From Selaginella moellendorffii (Eukaryota; Streptophyta; Lycopodiopsida; Selaginellales; Selaginellaceae): a DNA stretch of 21,604 bases. This document shows positions 8,719 through 18,391 of this stretch, in pieces. Under the pieces are notes generated by a model. The model made no database searches. It worked only from the letters and a program-made list of their open reading frames with translations, and was not told the origin of the DNA. A program made the position numbers and the translations under genes. How positions within the stretch are numbered: the first letter of the stretch is position 1; the number at the start of each line of letters is the position of its first letter. The stretch spans positions 1 through 21,604 of the forward strand of contig NW_003314504.1 of the NCBI RefSeq assembly GCF_000143415.4. The letters are read 5' to 3'.

Positions 8719-9172
8719 TTAAAAAATTTCATATTGTTTAGCTGGAGGCATATTCTCTAATGTCGAGAAACTCAAGGAAATAGAAATAGAAAAAAAAAAA
8801 AGAAAAGAAGGAAATTGAAATAGAAGCACTAATTTAGTGGAAAAAAGTTAGCAAAGTTTAACAAGTTAGTATAATAGGTTATGGGTAATTTAAAAGTTTA
8901 AAAAGTTAATTTAATAGTCATTATTTGGAGCAAAAAAAACCCATCAAAATTACCCAACGATACATATAAAAATCGAATGTTGATTTGGAACTTCATTAGA
9001 CTGTAAACGCGGTTGAGATCTTGAATAAAGGATGATCCAATTCAACTTCAAATTTTCTCCAACTTAGTTCAACTCTTGACTTTTTCCACCAAAGACTTTT
9101 GTAGCAAACTAGTGTAATTAACATTGAATTGGACTTCCCAACCCATATTGACCATACAATCCATTGATAATC
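8719..9172. other. AT-rich intergenic stretch
   Basis: No gene seen. It contains A-rich runs (about 8780-8825, AAATAGAAATAG-type) and AT-rich DNA that would serve as the promoter of the oxidase gene (leftward) and the 5' flank of the LRR relic (rightward). No convincing TATA box could be assigned to either. Confidence 0.5.
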
Positions 9173-10062
9173 ATGTGGCATTTTAGTTTTATCTTTTTTG
9201 CTATGGCATATGCAAATACTTCAAGAGTGATTCTGCTTCTCTATTAAAGCTCAAGGATTTGGTGGATGATCAATTTGGATCTCTTACAAATTGGAGTTCA
9301 ACTAGAGAAATCTGCCAGTGGGAAGGTGTAATTTGTTCTAGAAATGGTTGCCTTCAGTTTTCAGGCTCAGCTCTCACTTCCATCATACCAAACATGCCTT
9401 CCCTTCGCAAACTTCATGTTTTTGACAGCACTTTTAAAGATCAAAACTTCTCCAGCATAAGTCCATGCTTGCTAGAAGCTATAGATATATCATGAAGTTC
9501 TTAAACAATCAAGTTGGTGGAGAGCTTTTCCATGGATTTTTTCCTGTGATTGGAATTAAGCTGGCGGTTTTGGATCTTTCATCTAACCAACTAACTGGCA
9601 ATTTATCTACTGTGTTCTTTATGAGATGCAAGGGCCTTAAATCTCTATAACTGTCCAATAATTGGCCTATAATGACGATTTAATAGGCCTCAGACTGGAC
9701 CACAACTTGCTATCAGGGAAAATTCCAGCTGAGCTCGGGGAGTTTAGGAGAATGGTGATTTTAGATCTCTCACAGAACAAGTTCCAAAAAGAGAACCACA
9801 AACTTTCTTGCTGCTCTCTTTTCTGAGCACTTTAAACCTTTCATTCAACAACTTATGGGGGCAGATACCACAAGGTGGTCAACTCCAGCCTCTTAGATAA
9901 AAAATTTAGGAGGGAAACATACACTTATGTGGGCTTCCATGCAATCACACAAAAGTTCCCAGTGATTTCCACAGGAATGTAAAAGGTGGCGGAGTTGGGT
10001 TCCCCATGTTCGTATTTGGATTTGGCTTTGTTGTGAGCTGCGCAGTGGCCATATCTGTATGA
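9173..10062 (+). pseudogene. LRR receptor-like protein, truncated and frameshifted
   Basis: An ATG at 9173 opens a hydrophobic signal-like leader (MWHFSFIFFAMAYA). The LRR N-terminal cap then continues in another frame from 9226: SDSASLLKLKDLVDDQFG, then LTNWSSTREICQWEGVICS. After a stop at 9493-9495 the frame shifts to LAVLDLSSNQLTGNLS, then GLRLDHNLLSGKIPAELGEF, LDLSQNKF, LSTLNLSFNNLWGQIPQGGQ, LCGLPCNHTKVPSDF and a transmembrane segment (FPMFVFGFGFVVSCAVAISV) ending at TGA 10062. The domain order is that of a plant receptor-like protein lacking a kinase. It has at least four frame breaks or stops and only a few LRRs instead of the usual 20 or so. It ends tail to tail with MIC60, 62 bp apart. 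Base composition is more AT-rich than the neighbours. Confidence 0.88.
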
Positions 10063-10124
10063 TCAAGAGAGACAGTTATTACGAGCGAGTCTTTACACTC
10101 TCCGGTTACGCTTGGATCGATCGA

Positions 10125-11889
10125 TCACGCCAAGCTCATGGAAATGGACGCAGCGTGAGCACGTAAGACGCCGTTTACTTGCTCGATCGCAGCGCGAAGC
10201 CTCGCTTGCTTGGCCCACTCCATCACCAAACTTTGAGCTTCCGTGCCCTCCACACTCTGCTCCAAAGCCACCGCTGCCTCCACTAGTTTGCCGTCTTTCA
10301 TCAAGGTCTCCACTTGATCAAGCACGGATTCAATGCCCCCATCGTCAGGGTTGTCTTCTTTCACCTGTCCAACTCCAGTGTGTGAAAAAGAGAGGAAAGA
10401 CCAAACGCAAAAGTAGATAGAAAAACATACCTTGAGATTCGAAGCACCGCGAGCAATCAAATGTGACACTGCTCCACCTCCAGTGGAAGGAATGAGAATC
10501 AGCTCACGGAGCTTTGGCTTCGACTCCACAAACTACAAAAATAGGAATGTAAACGTAAAAAGTAAGCCATAAGGGGTCAGAAAGGAGAGATTTCTTTTAT
10601 ATACGTACACTGTTTTGAAGCTGTAAAGGTGTTGACGACCCTCCTTTGAGGGCCTCCTCCGGTAACGAGGAAATGGCAGCATCGATCAAAGAATCTCCTC
10701 CTCGCAAGAATTCCACCTCCTTCTCTAGAGGCTCTCCATTGAGCATGGCGTTCTCAAACGCAAACACACCCTGTGACATCCATCTATACTCAACTAGTGG
10801 CAAAATAAGGGAGTAAAAAAACAGAACCGAGGGCTGAGGAGGGTTGATTTCATACCATTACCATAGCAAGCTTCCTCAGTATATAGCTCTTTTCCAAGTC
10901 GCTACCGCTGAGGCCTAAAGCCTCTACCTGAAAACTCAAACAAAGTCAAGTTGTGACTTCCTCCTTTGGAAGAAAAGTATCACCTGGCGTTTGAGCTCTG
11001 TAATTTCATTCACAAGACGAAGTTTATCCTTGCCAGCTTCCTCACTTTGTTTGGATTTCGCGTTGGCACTAGCCTCTTCTTTCTATGCCCACCAACGGAC
11101 GGAGGATGAGCACAAAAAGAAAAAGAAAAAGCTATCGACACCAACCAGAGTTTTGATCTCCTCTTGCAGCTTTGACGCAATCATGTCGGCTTGAGACTTC
11201 AATTCTGACGCGTGCTTGGCTGTTTCATTCTCAAGCTCCTGTAACACACTGTAATTCTGGCTGGTGAAAAACGAAGAAAGAGCAATACCTTTTCCAGTTG
11301 CTTGGCACGAGCTTCACTGTCCGATGCCTTTGTTTGAGCTTCTTTTAATTCTTGCTCATACTTTGCCTGAAAACCATTGTGAGCAGCTACAGCTTGAAAG
11401 GCCAGAGATCGTACCTCGATCTGCTTCAAGTGATCCTCGTAGGCCTTCTCCACCTCGGCCTTCACATCCCTTGGAGCCTCCTCCTCGTGTGCCCTTGGTT
11501 CGTGTTTGGTAGCCTAGAAAAGCATCACTCATGCTTAGAAGAAGCAGCAAACAGAGAAGACTTCCTACCAATGCTCGCTGCTCCTGGGAAAAGTCATAGT
11601 ATTCCTTCGCGACTGTGGCTCCCATCAAACAAATCGATCCCAGGAGGAACTTGTCGATGCCATCCAGCGGCTTCTTGGGCATGAAAGACGCAGTAGACAA
11701 ATGCCGCGCGGCCCGGAATGGATTGGATGAGCTCCTCAGTCCGATCGGCTACACAATCAAGAATTCCATCCCTGTCAACGCAGCCCCGATGGATCGACCA
11801 GTAATCCATCCACATACCAGGAATTGTTGCGCGTTGCCGCCGCCGACGATCGCTGCTCGCCTCCAGCCGCGCGCGACGAGAGCGCTCAT
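10125..11889 (-). CDS. MIC60: MICOS subunit MIC60 / mitofilin
   Basis: This inner-membrane protein shapes cristae junctions. Ten exons: 11818-11889, 11569-11748, 11415-11513, 11289-11366, 11146-11238, 10984-11082, 10862-10927, 10609-10770, 10431-10532 and 10125-10364, total 396 residues, all joins at phase 0. Residues 1-44 look like a mitochondrial presequence (MSALVARGWRRAAIV..FRAARHLSTA). A single membrane span follows at about 58-71 (FLLGSICLMGATVA). Residues about 85-200 are a coiled coil rich in Glu, Lys and Ala. The C-terminal mitofilin domain includes GVFAFENAMLNGEPLEKEVE, SSLPEEA, LRELILIPSTGGGAVSHLIA, GGIESVLDQVETLMKDGKLV and AKQARLRAAIEQVNGVLRAH. It is shorter than the plant forms I recall (roughly 600 residues or more), mainly before the coiled coil. 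The donor at 10861 was chosen over one 6 bp further because KLAMGVFAF fits the family better. Confidence 0.93.
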
Positions 11890-12487
11890 CGCAAACTAGG
11901 GTAGCCTGCGACCTGGCATAGCTAAAATAGGGCAAGCACACCTTCGTCTGTTTCATGTGAAAATTTCGCGGTGAAAATTTTCCACCTTACTTGGAAGGGG
12001 CAAATTTGTCACAATCTTTGCTTTCCAAGATGGGGGCAGTTACCAGGGAAGTTGCCAACCATCTTGGGCCGTCCATTGGGTCAGATCGACGGACAGCATC
12101 AGCCTGCCGTTCAGCCCTTTAGGTCTGGCGGTACGCGGCGCATCGCCGCCGTCCAAGGCGGGAGACCGACGGCCACGATTCGCCCCAGACCTATCCTTAC
12201 GACCACCGACCGTCGATGGCTTTGGCTGGACGGTCCTGATAAGACGGCCCAAACTGGAAACCGAGGGTTTCCGAGAGTTTAGGGTTTGAGGGCGATCGAT
12301 CGATCGAATGCCACACGCCGCTCGACGCCGCTTGCGCGGATCTATGCCGCCGTGTTCTTCTCGCGGCCGACGCCTCACATTTTGGTACGCTCCCAGATTT
12401 TGATTCCCCCCCTTTCCCCTTCTCTGAGCTCTTGTAAGATTTCCCTCGGAATTTTTCTCCTTTCTCCCCTCTCGCTGCTCCTCCTGT
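11890..12487. promoter_or_regulatory. Divergent promoter between MIC60 and the plus-strand gene
   Basis: Bidirectional interval of about 600 bp. Site II motifs TGGGCC (12065-12070) and its complement GGCCCA (about 12246) and a telo-box TTTAGGGTTT (12278-12287) lie on the side of the plus-strand gene. A GATC-rich run lies at about 12293-12307. The CT-rich stretch 12400-12485 looks like a plant 5' leader. A short upstream frame from ATG 12308 could be spliced into the next gene (donor after ACATTTTG, acceptor AATACTAG at about 12540), giving an alternative N-terminus. Confidence 0.5.
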
Positions 12488-13249
12488 ATGTATAGAGTGG
12501 TGGAGCTCTCTTTCTCGTGTACAGCCGCTGTAAATACTAGTCCCTCGAAGAGCAAGCTGGATTTCTATACCCCCCGAAGCCTCGGCAATGCCGAGCAAAT
12601 CCTAGAGAGTTTGGGAGAGATGAACGAGCGGTGGCGCGTCCGGTCGGGGATCCATGTAGATAGCAAAGTCAACGAAGAGTTAGTGTGTCCCAAGCCCAGA
12701 AGGCCGGCTACCGTGGTCTCTTGCTTCTCTCCGGAGCCTCTCAAGCCCCATCCTTCCACGCGAATGCACTGCGGGTACGATGGAGGAACTTTCTCTTCTT
12801 CTCTTTCGTCTTTGGTGCTAACTCTTCTCTTGTTTTTTCTTTCGTTTCTAGTGACGGGGATGTGGGCTTTGAGATCCTTGACATTTTTCTGAGGAAGGTA
12901 AGCGGAGAGTGGTTTGTTCGATCTAGAGAGTTGGGCTTGGTCGCTGACACACAGCTCTTGTTTTGTTTTCCTATGCCAGGCCTCCTCCGGGGAATCATCA
13001 AATTTTTGTTGTTCTCCACCATATTTTTGTGGCTCGCCACCGAGCCGAGCAGGCAACCCACTTATACATGATGTACAGTTTACACACCAGCGCAGCAACG
13101 CCGCCGCCACCGCGGCCGCGTCTCCTCTGATATGCTCCCAGCAGCAAAAGAGTGTCCGCGAGCCGGCCCGAGCGTCCAAGCCTCCGGTCCGAGTGGAAGG
13201 ATTCGTTCCATCCGGTCCGGACTCGAGGAGCGTCTCGGCGCTGGCATAG
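12488..13249 (+). CDS. Conserved plant-type protein of unknown function (GSPPSRAGNPL motif)
   Basis: Three exons, 12488-12774, 12852-12897 and 12980-13249, give 200 residues with clean GT..AG joins. The product starts MYRVVELSFSCTAAVNTSPS and has a segment KSKLDFYTPRSLGNAEQILE, a Pro-rich middle, an acidic helix DVGFEILDIFLRK, then CCSPPYFCGSPPSRAGNPLI and a Ser/Ala/Gln-rich tail ending SVSALA. There is no signal peptide or membrane span. The SPPSR and TPR/SPE sites suggest a phosphorylated regulatory or nuclear protein, but that is inference. I believe the GSPPSRAGNPL-type block recurs in uncharacterised plant proteins but cannot name the family. The start is uncertain; an upstream exon beginning at 12308 could replace the first 18 residues. 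Confidence 0.68.
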
Positions 13250-13882
13250 GGGGGGAGCTGCGCGTTATTTTTCCTCTTCGTCCTCAAATTTTCCATCGCC
13301 CAAGTTACTACTTCAGGCAAGCTGGTGATTTTGGCAAAGTTCTTTCGTTTTCATCTCTCCTCCTCCATCGTCACAACTCACAAGGAGGTTGTATACTTTT
13401 TTCTCTCGTAAGCTGGCGAGAGAGATCTTGCGCTGCTGCTAGCACAGGTGTTTCAACCAAATAAGAACGAGGATCATCGTTCCAGCGAAAGCAAGCACTC
13501 TCCTCCGGCAAAGAGCCTCGGATTATCATCGTCATCGTCTCTTTTCTCCATTTGGTTTCGTCGCCCCTCTTCTCTCTTGTACACAAGAAATCTAGTGAGT
13601 GCCTCTCCTTCTCCCTTCTCGATTCTCGATCGGTTAAGTCGGTTGAGAGCAAGAAAAAATTTTCCCCTTTCCCCTTCGCTTCTCGGCAGAGCTTTTGTAC
13701 ATATATATTTCAAGCTGATCCCCTTGTAAACTTTTGTAATCTTTGAAATAGTTTTTCCAATCAATCAAAAAGCTTTGGTGTACTTTGAAAAAGAAGGAAT
13801 TGGTTGGAGGAGGCGCGAAGGATTCGTGTGCGCCGACGCGTCCCGCGTGTGTTGTCTTTGTCGGGAATCATACCTTCCCCCC
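13250..13882 (+). other. Probable 3' UTR and intergenic DNA
   Basis: Pyrimidine-rich sequence follows the stop at 13249. At about 13680-13775 the sequence has features of a plant 3' end (TTGTAAACTTTTGTAATCTTTG, then AATCAATCAAAAAG), so the transcript of the 12488 gene probably ends near 13770. Frames open here on both strands (for example 13371-13764 on the minus strand) but show no protein-like pattern and lie in low-complexity sequence. Confidence 0.45.
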
Positions 13883-13922
13883 TTTGACCAGCCTAGTCAA
13901 AATTTGACCAAAAAAGTCAAAG
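13883..13922. repeat. Two 20-bp W-box repeats
   Basis: TTTGACCAGCCTAGTCAAAA (13883-13902) is followed directly by TTTGACCAAAAAAGTCAAAG (13903-13922). Each unit carries a facing pair of TTGAC/GTCAA cores, so four W-box cores lie within 40 bp. WRKY factors bind TTGAC[CT]. The array ends six bases before the stop codon of the PPR gene, an unusual place for a promoter element. Confidence 0.7.
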
Positions 13923-13927
13923 AAGCC

Positions 13928-15972
13928 CTAATTTCTGCTCAAGAACCCTAGAAACCCGTCGTTCTCGTAGCTGTTGGCCATGAGGACGTAGGCCGGGGAT
14001 CCTCGATCGTCGAGCGCCAGGAGCGCCTCAAACGCGATCTTCCCGACGCGCACATTGCCCCATTTCCTACACGAGCTCAACAGCGACGTCCACAGCCTCA
14101 CATTGCCCCCGTGCGGCATCTCCTCCACCATCGCCATGGCCTCGCCCAGCTGATTCGCGCGCCCCAGCACATCCACCATGCAGTTGTAGTGCTCCACGCT
14201 GGGATCCACCCCGAACCGCGGCGATCGCATCAGCGCAAAGTAGAATCTGGCTCGATCCACGAGGCCCGCGTGGCCGCAGGCCGAGAGGATCGAGAGGAAC
14301 GTCACTCCATCCGGGCGGACTCCACTGTTCTTGGCGCCCATGTCGTCGAAGAGCTGGAAGCAGCGATCGAAGTCCCCCTGATCGGCGTACCCGGCGATGA
14401 GAGCGTTCCAGGCGACGAGATCGCGGCGGGGCATGGAATCAAACACCCGGCGTGCCTCGCCCATGCTGCCACACTTGGCGTAGAAATCCAGCACGCACGT
14501 CTCCAGGATCGAGTGCGCGGCCAGATCGTCCCGCGCCGCGATCTCCTCGTGGAGCTTCCGCCCCCGCTCCAGATCCGCCAGCGCTCCACACGCCTTGAGC
14601 GCCGCGATGTAAGCGCCCGAGTCGGGCACCAACCCGGCGTCCTCGCGCATCGTACGAAAGAGACGCAGCGCGAGCCCGGCGTCGCCATTTTCGGCATATG
14701 CCAGCACCATGGTCGCCCACGTCACCACGTTGCGGTCTACCATGGCGTCGAATATCCGCCGCGCGTCTGCCGCGGTGCCGCACTTGCCGTACATTTCGAT
14801 GAGCGCGTTGGCCACGAAGACGCTGGACTGGAATCCATCGCCGGCAGCTCGAGCGTGGAGGTAGAAGCCCCTCTCGAGCGCTCCAGCTTTGAAAACTCTG
14901 GTGGTTCTTCCAGCGATCTTGAGCTTAGTGCTACCATCTTCAGTCATTCTGGAGCTACCATCGCTGTTATCCTGGATCTCGGTGCTACCATCGTTGTTAC
15001 CATCTTTGATCTTGGTGCCACCCTCGCTGCTGGTGCTACCATCTACGACTTCTAAGAGCTTTCCATCTTCTCTCGACGCGAAGCTCGCGCAGGCCTTGAT
15101 CGCAGCGGTGTAGCTCCGACCATCCGGCCGGAATCCCTCACTTTCCATCCGCTGGAAGAGATCCAGCGCCTCCTGACCATCGCCACTCTCGGCGTATCCC
15201 ATCATCAGCGTGTTCCACGAGATCACGCAGTGGCAGCTTCGATCAAACACCCTCCTCGCGTCGGCCATGCTCGAGCACTTCCCATACATGTCCACCAGCG
15301 TATTCGCGACGTAGACGTTGGATTCCAGCCCATAGCAGCACGCCTGCGAGTGTAGAGCCATCCCTCTCTCCAGGAGCTTGCTCTTGACGTTGTCCTCGCC
15401 AATCTGGCGATCCTCCTCTTCCAGTGCCAGGATCGCGCAAGCTCGCAGTGCCGCCACGAAAGTCCGGCCATCCGGTCGAAATCCCTCGTCTAGCATCCGC
15501 TGGAAGAGCTCGAGCGCGACGCGAGGCTCGCCGCAATCGGCGTAGCCGGCGATGATCGCGTTCCAGGACACCACCGTGGAGGAGCGCGCAGTGGCAGTGA
15601 TCTCGAAGAGTTGCCGAGCCTCGCCGACGCTACCACACTTGGCGTACATGTCGATCAGGGTGTTCACCACGAAAATATTTGCCATCTCTCGCGAATCACT
15701 GAGCTCGCGGTGGATTGTCCGCCCGGCTTCCAGATATCTGGAGCTGCTGCACAGCTTGAGCGCTGCCAGAGTGATTGGCACGCTGGGCGTGGCTCCATCC
15801 CTCCTGATTCTCTCATAGATCTTCAACGCATCGGTAGAACTTCCCTGGAAAGAATGGAGTCTTTGGTGATTTCCACTCTAGAATCGCGTATTACCTTCTT
15901 CGTTCCTCCTCCCGCGGACTGTGCGCATTCCCTGCTGTGGAGAGCTGGCGATAATCTCGCGAGCAGCAGCAT
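13928..15972 (-). CDS. PLS-class pentatricopeptide repeat (PPR) protein
   Basis: Sequence-specific organellar RNA-binding protein, probably acting in RNA editing or processing. Exon 1 (15895-15972) encodes MLLLARLSPALHSREC, a likely mitochondrial or plastid targeting peptide. Exon 2 (13928-15844) joins in frame through a 50-bp intron. The total is 664 residues. Repeated P, L and S motifs are clear, for example NTLIDMYAKCGSVGEARQLF, VSWNAIIAGYADCGEPRVAL, NALIEMYGKCGTAADARRIF and RPDGVTFLSILSACGHAGLV. An E1-like motif near the end reads LWTSLLSSCRKWGNVRVGKI. Two oddities stand out. A Ser/Asp/Thr-rich insert breaks a motif at DNA 14918-15043. The protein also stops shortly after AYVLMANSYENDG, with no E2, E+ or DYW domain, so any editing role would need a partner. 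Confidence 0.93.
14918..15043 (-). repeat. DGST minisatellite insert inside the PPR gene
   Basis: Imperfect in-frame repeat encoding DGST units separated by 8-12 residues (DGSTSSEGGTKIKDG, NDGSTEIQDN, DGSSRMTEDGSTKLK). At DNA level the plus strand repeats GTGCTACCATC at variable spacing. It lies between the end of one S/P motif (ACASFASREDGK) and the GALERGFYLHARAAG start of the next, a position where PPR proteins normally have only a few residues. Confidence 0.75.
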
Positions 15973-16156
15973 GAGTGGCGCATTCTTCCTCTTCCCCAGC
16001 AGAAGATTTTCTAGGGCACAAATATTCGAGTATATTCTAGAACAATAGAATATTTTGCGAACCTAAAAGGATTTTTTTTGTCAGATAGAATAATATTTAT
16101 GCTGTACTTAAGCATTAATAATTTAAAGTCTTCCCACCACCTTGAATTATGTTTCC
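15973..16156. other. PPR upstream region
   Basis: AT-rich upstream DNA of the PPR gene. It contains several ATATTC/GAATAT stretches (16020-16060) but no clear TATA box in minus orientation at the expected distance. No gene seen. Confidence 0.35.
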
Positions 16157-16506
16157 TTAATACACATTACATTCCCTTGTGATCACCACCCAGAGACAAG
16201 AGCTCGTTCCCATAGGTGATCCCAAAAGCCCTCAACACAATCTCTACCCGGCCGTACCACCTCTCTCGATCCAAGAGCTACATACGGTGTACCAAATGGA
16301 TCGTTGTACGGCAAGAGGGAATGGAGCATATTCCCCGTGATTGTCCCCTCATATCTGGTCCATCACAAGCAGCTTCACTTGCACCACAACATTTCAATCA
16401 GTGTGACTGCCCACTCAATTTACTCGTTGACAAGAACTTTGTGGAGGTTCTAGTTCTCTAAATATTCTATGATCTTTCCAGCAAGCTCTTTCACCTGTTG
16501 AGTGGT
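16157..16506 (-). pseudogene. Dead copy of the secreted-protein gene at 20094-20627
   Basis: In minus sense this aligns with the C-terminal two thirds of the intact gene: VKELAGKIIEYLEN, then a stop, NLHKVLVNE, another stop, IEWAVTL, then after frameshifts a stretch matching the GGICSMPSS region, WYG and RAFGITY, ending at TAA 16157-16159. A deletion removes the VREMGESIFYELLD block. Stops and frameshifts rule out a product. The signal-peptide part is not recognisable. Confidence 0.85.
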
Positions 16507-16687
16507 GCATGTGGACTCCTTAGTGAGATATCATGAGGAGCTTGTGGAAATGCATTGCAAATTTGTAATTACACATGAAGTGAAATATCTCTGGAATTTT
16601 TTAAATTTACTTTTGATATTTACAAAGATGGCCTCCTTCACACCTTTCTTCTTGATTTTTAATTTTTAATTTTTTTGTTTTTCATAT

Positions 16688-16935
16688 AATCTGAACTCTA
16701 TATACTGATAACAAGAATTACAAGTTCTCAAATCAATAGTTTTCTTTTGTGACACACACAACAAGCTTTTTTGAAAGATTAGTGCTAATTTAATGATGTT
16801 TAAAGAGATTTCTTAACTCTACCAATCTGAACTCTATGTACTGATCACAAGAATTATAAATTCTCAGATCAATAGTGAAGATTGGTGCTAACTCATAATT
16901 TCATCATTTGATGAAGTTTAGAAGGATTTCTTGAG
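16688..16935. repeat. Divergent direct repeat of about 130 bp
   Basis: 16688-16740 and 16824-16876 are near-identical 53-bp blocks starting AATCTGAACTCTAT and ending AATCAATAGT / GATCAATAGT. The similarity goes on less strictly (GAAAGATTAGTGCTAA versus GAAGATTGGTGCTAA, then GATTTCTT), giving a period of about 136 bp. There is no coding potential. Confidence 0.7.
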
Positions 16936-17420
16936 ATTTTCCACATTGTGTGAAAAAGGTCTTTTGATCATTACAAGTGGATTTTGTCACAACCTAAAAA
17001 ACACAATTTAGCTCTACATTATTTCCATATGGCTTTTGACAAAGTTTCAGGAAAAGGTTTAGCACAAGTTTCAGGATTTTTTGTTTGGTGAGATATTCCT
17101 TTCTTTCATGATTTTTGGTGCTGTATCCATATTAGAGACTATTAGCTTAATAAAAATATTCTATTACAAATGAGAACTAAGTTATCCTAAAACATCACTT
17201 TATTTTAAAATAATTTTTCATAAGCCGCAGCTAAAGTCATTTTACAACAGTCTCAGCTAATCAAAGCAGTTATAGAATTTTATAGCACTTAACCTCTGCA
17301 ATGTTTGTGTTAGTACTGATGCTTTTCTAGTGAGTTAGCTTTACAAATAGAACCAATGTCATTGTAAAACAACCAAAGCATCTATTATTATTAGCAATCT
17401 TGTGCCACCTAGATAACCTT

Positions 17421-17659
17421 TGTGATGCAATCTGCTGGTGATAAACAGGGCCTATCTCAAAGGAATATACTCCATTCCCTTATATCTGTTGTTGATGAGA
17501 TGAGGGAATCTATCCTCTATGAGCTTTTGGATCCAGAGTGGTGGTATGGTGTAGTGCAAATTGTGTTGAGGGCTTTTGGGATCATCTATGTAGTGCAGAG
17601 GGATGAGCTCCTGTCTTTGGGTTGGCTATGGAATCACTAGAGAATATAATCAGTATTGA
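17421..17659 (+). pseudogene. Second, truncated copy of the secreted-protein gene, opposite orientation
   Basis: The sequence matches the last third of the intact gene on the other strand. It contains LLVINRAYLKGIYSIP, then VVDEMRESILYELLDPEWWY, GVVQIVLRAFGIIYVVQRDE and LLSLG. A one-base shift then gives GYGITREYNQY and a stop at 17659. The intact counterpart reads VREMGESIFYELLDRERWYG, AVEIVLRAFGITYEVQRDEL and GYGIMRECNVY. The N-terminal half is absent, with at least two frameshifts. A frame opened by ATG 17422 exists but starts inside the homologous region in the wrong frame. Confidence 0.85.
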
Positions 17660-18391
17660 GGGACTTGGAAAGTAAAAAAATCAAATATTCTTGCCATACC
17701 TTTTTATACTTTTTCTATTTACTTTTTATATTTTTAACTCTTTAACTATAAAAAAGGAAGTGGTTAAAGAGGCATGGCCTACAAACTGAAAGAGATAAAC
17801 AAAGGACTCAAAGTGGAATAACATTAGAAGCATCCCACCATGAGTGTATGAAGTGTTGACATATTTCGAGCTTGACATATCTAGGGCTGGACACATTGGG
17901 GCCTGGAGATGTGAAACCACATACCATATATTTGATCTAATATTTTTATTAGTGGTAAAAACTTAATCAAGGAGAAAAGAAAATCTACATATGATGATCA
18001 AGGACACTTAACTTATATTTTCGTTGGATATAACAAGATTTAAAATATGTTATATTAGAACTGACTAACCATAGAGAATAATTTCACAACCTAAGAGAAG
18101 AGCCTTGGATTTCCTTCAATTATATATTTCTTCTAAACATGTAACTTCAAAATGGGGCATAGAAGTTTATACATATTTTATATGTAGTGTTAAAGCTTGA
18201 AAGCTTATCTGTATAGTAGGCAAGTTTTGCATTTTAGAAAAAATAAACTAATGCCTCTTCTGCAAAGGCAATGTTGTAAACCATTAGCAAACACCTAGCT
18301 TTAATTAGTTTTGAACTCTTACCTAGAAGTCAAGTGGATTCTCTAAAATGGGAGTTGAGCAAGCAATACGTACAAATGCATGCTGTTCTGT

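Noticed and set aside
12040-12598. Minus-strand frames of 171 and 133 codons in the MIC60 upstream region
   Set aside because: They overlap promoter elements and the first exon of the plus-strand gene. Composition is Arg/Gly/Ser-rich and random-looking, with no recognisable family.
13371-13764. Minus-strand frames of 93-96 codons downstream of the 12488 gene
   Set aside because: They lie in a pyrimidine-rich 3' UTR-like stretch; the amino-acid pattern follows the low-complexity DNA.
14111-15055. 314-codon plus-strand frame opposite the PPR gene
   Set aside because: Shadow of a GC-rich PPR exon. It is His/Arg/Ala-rich without motifs, while the minus strand has regular PPR motifs throughout.
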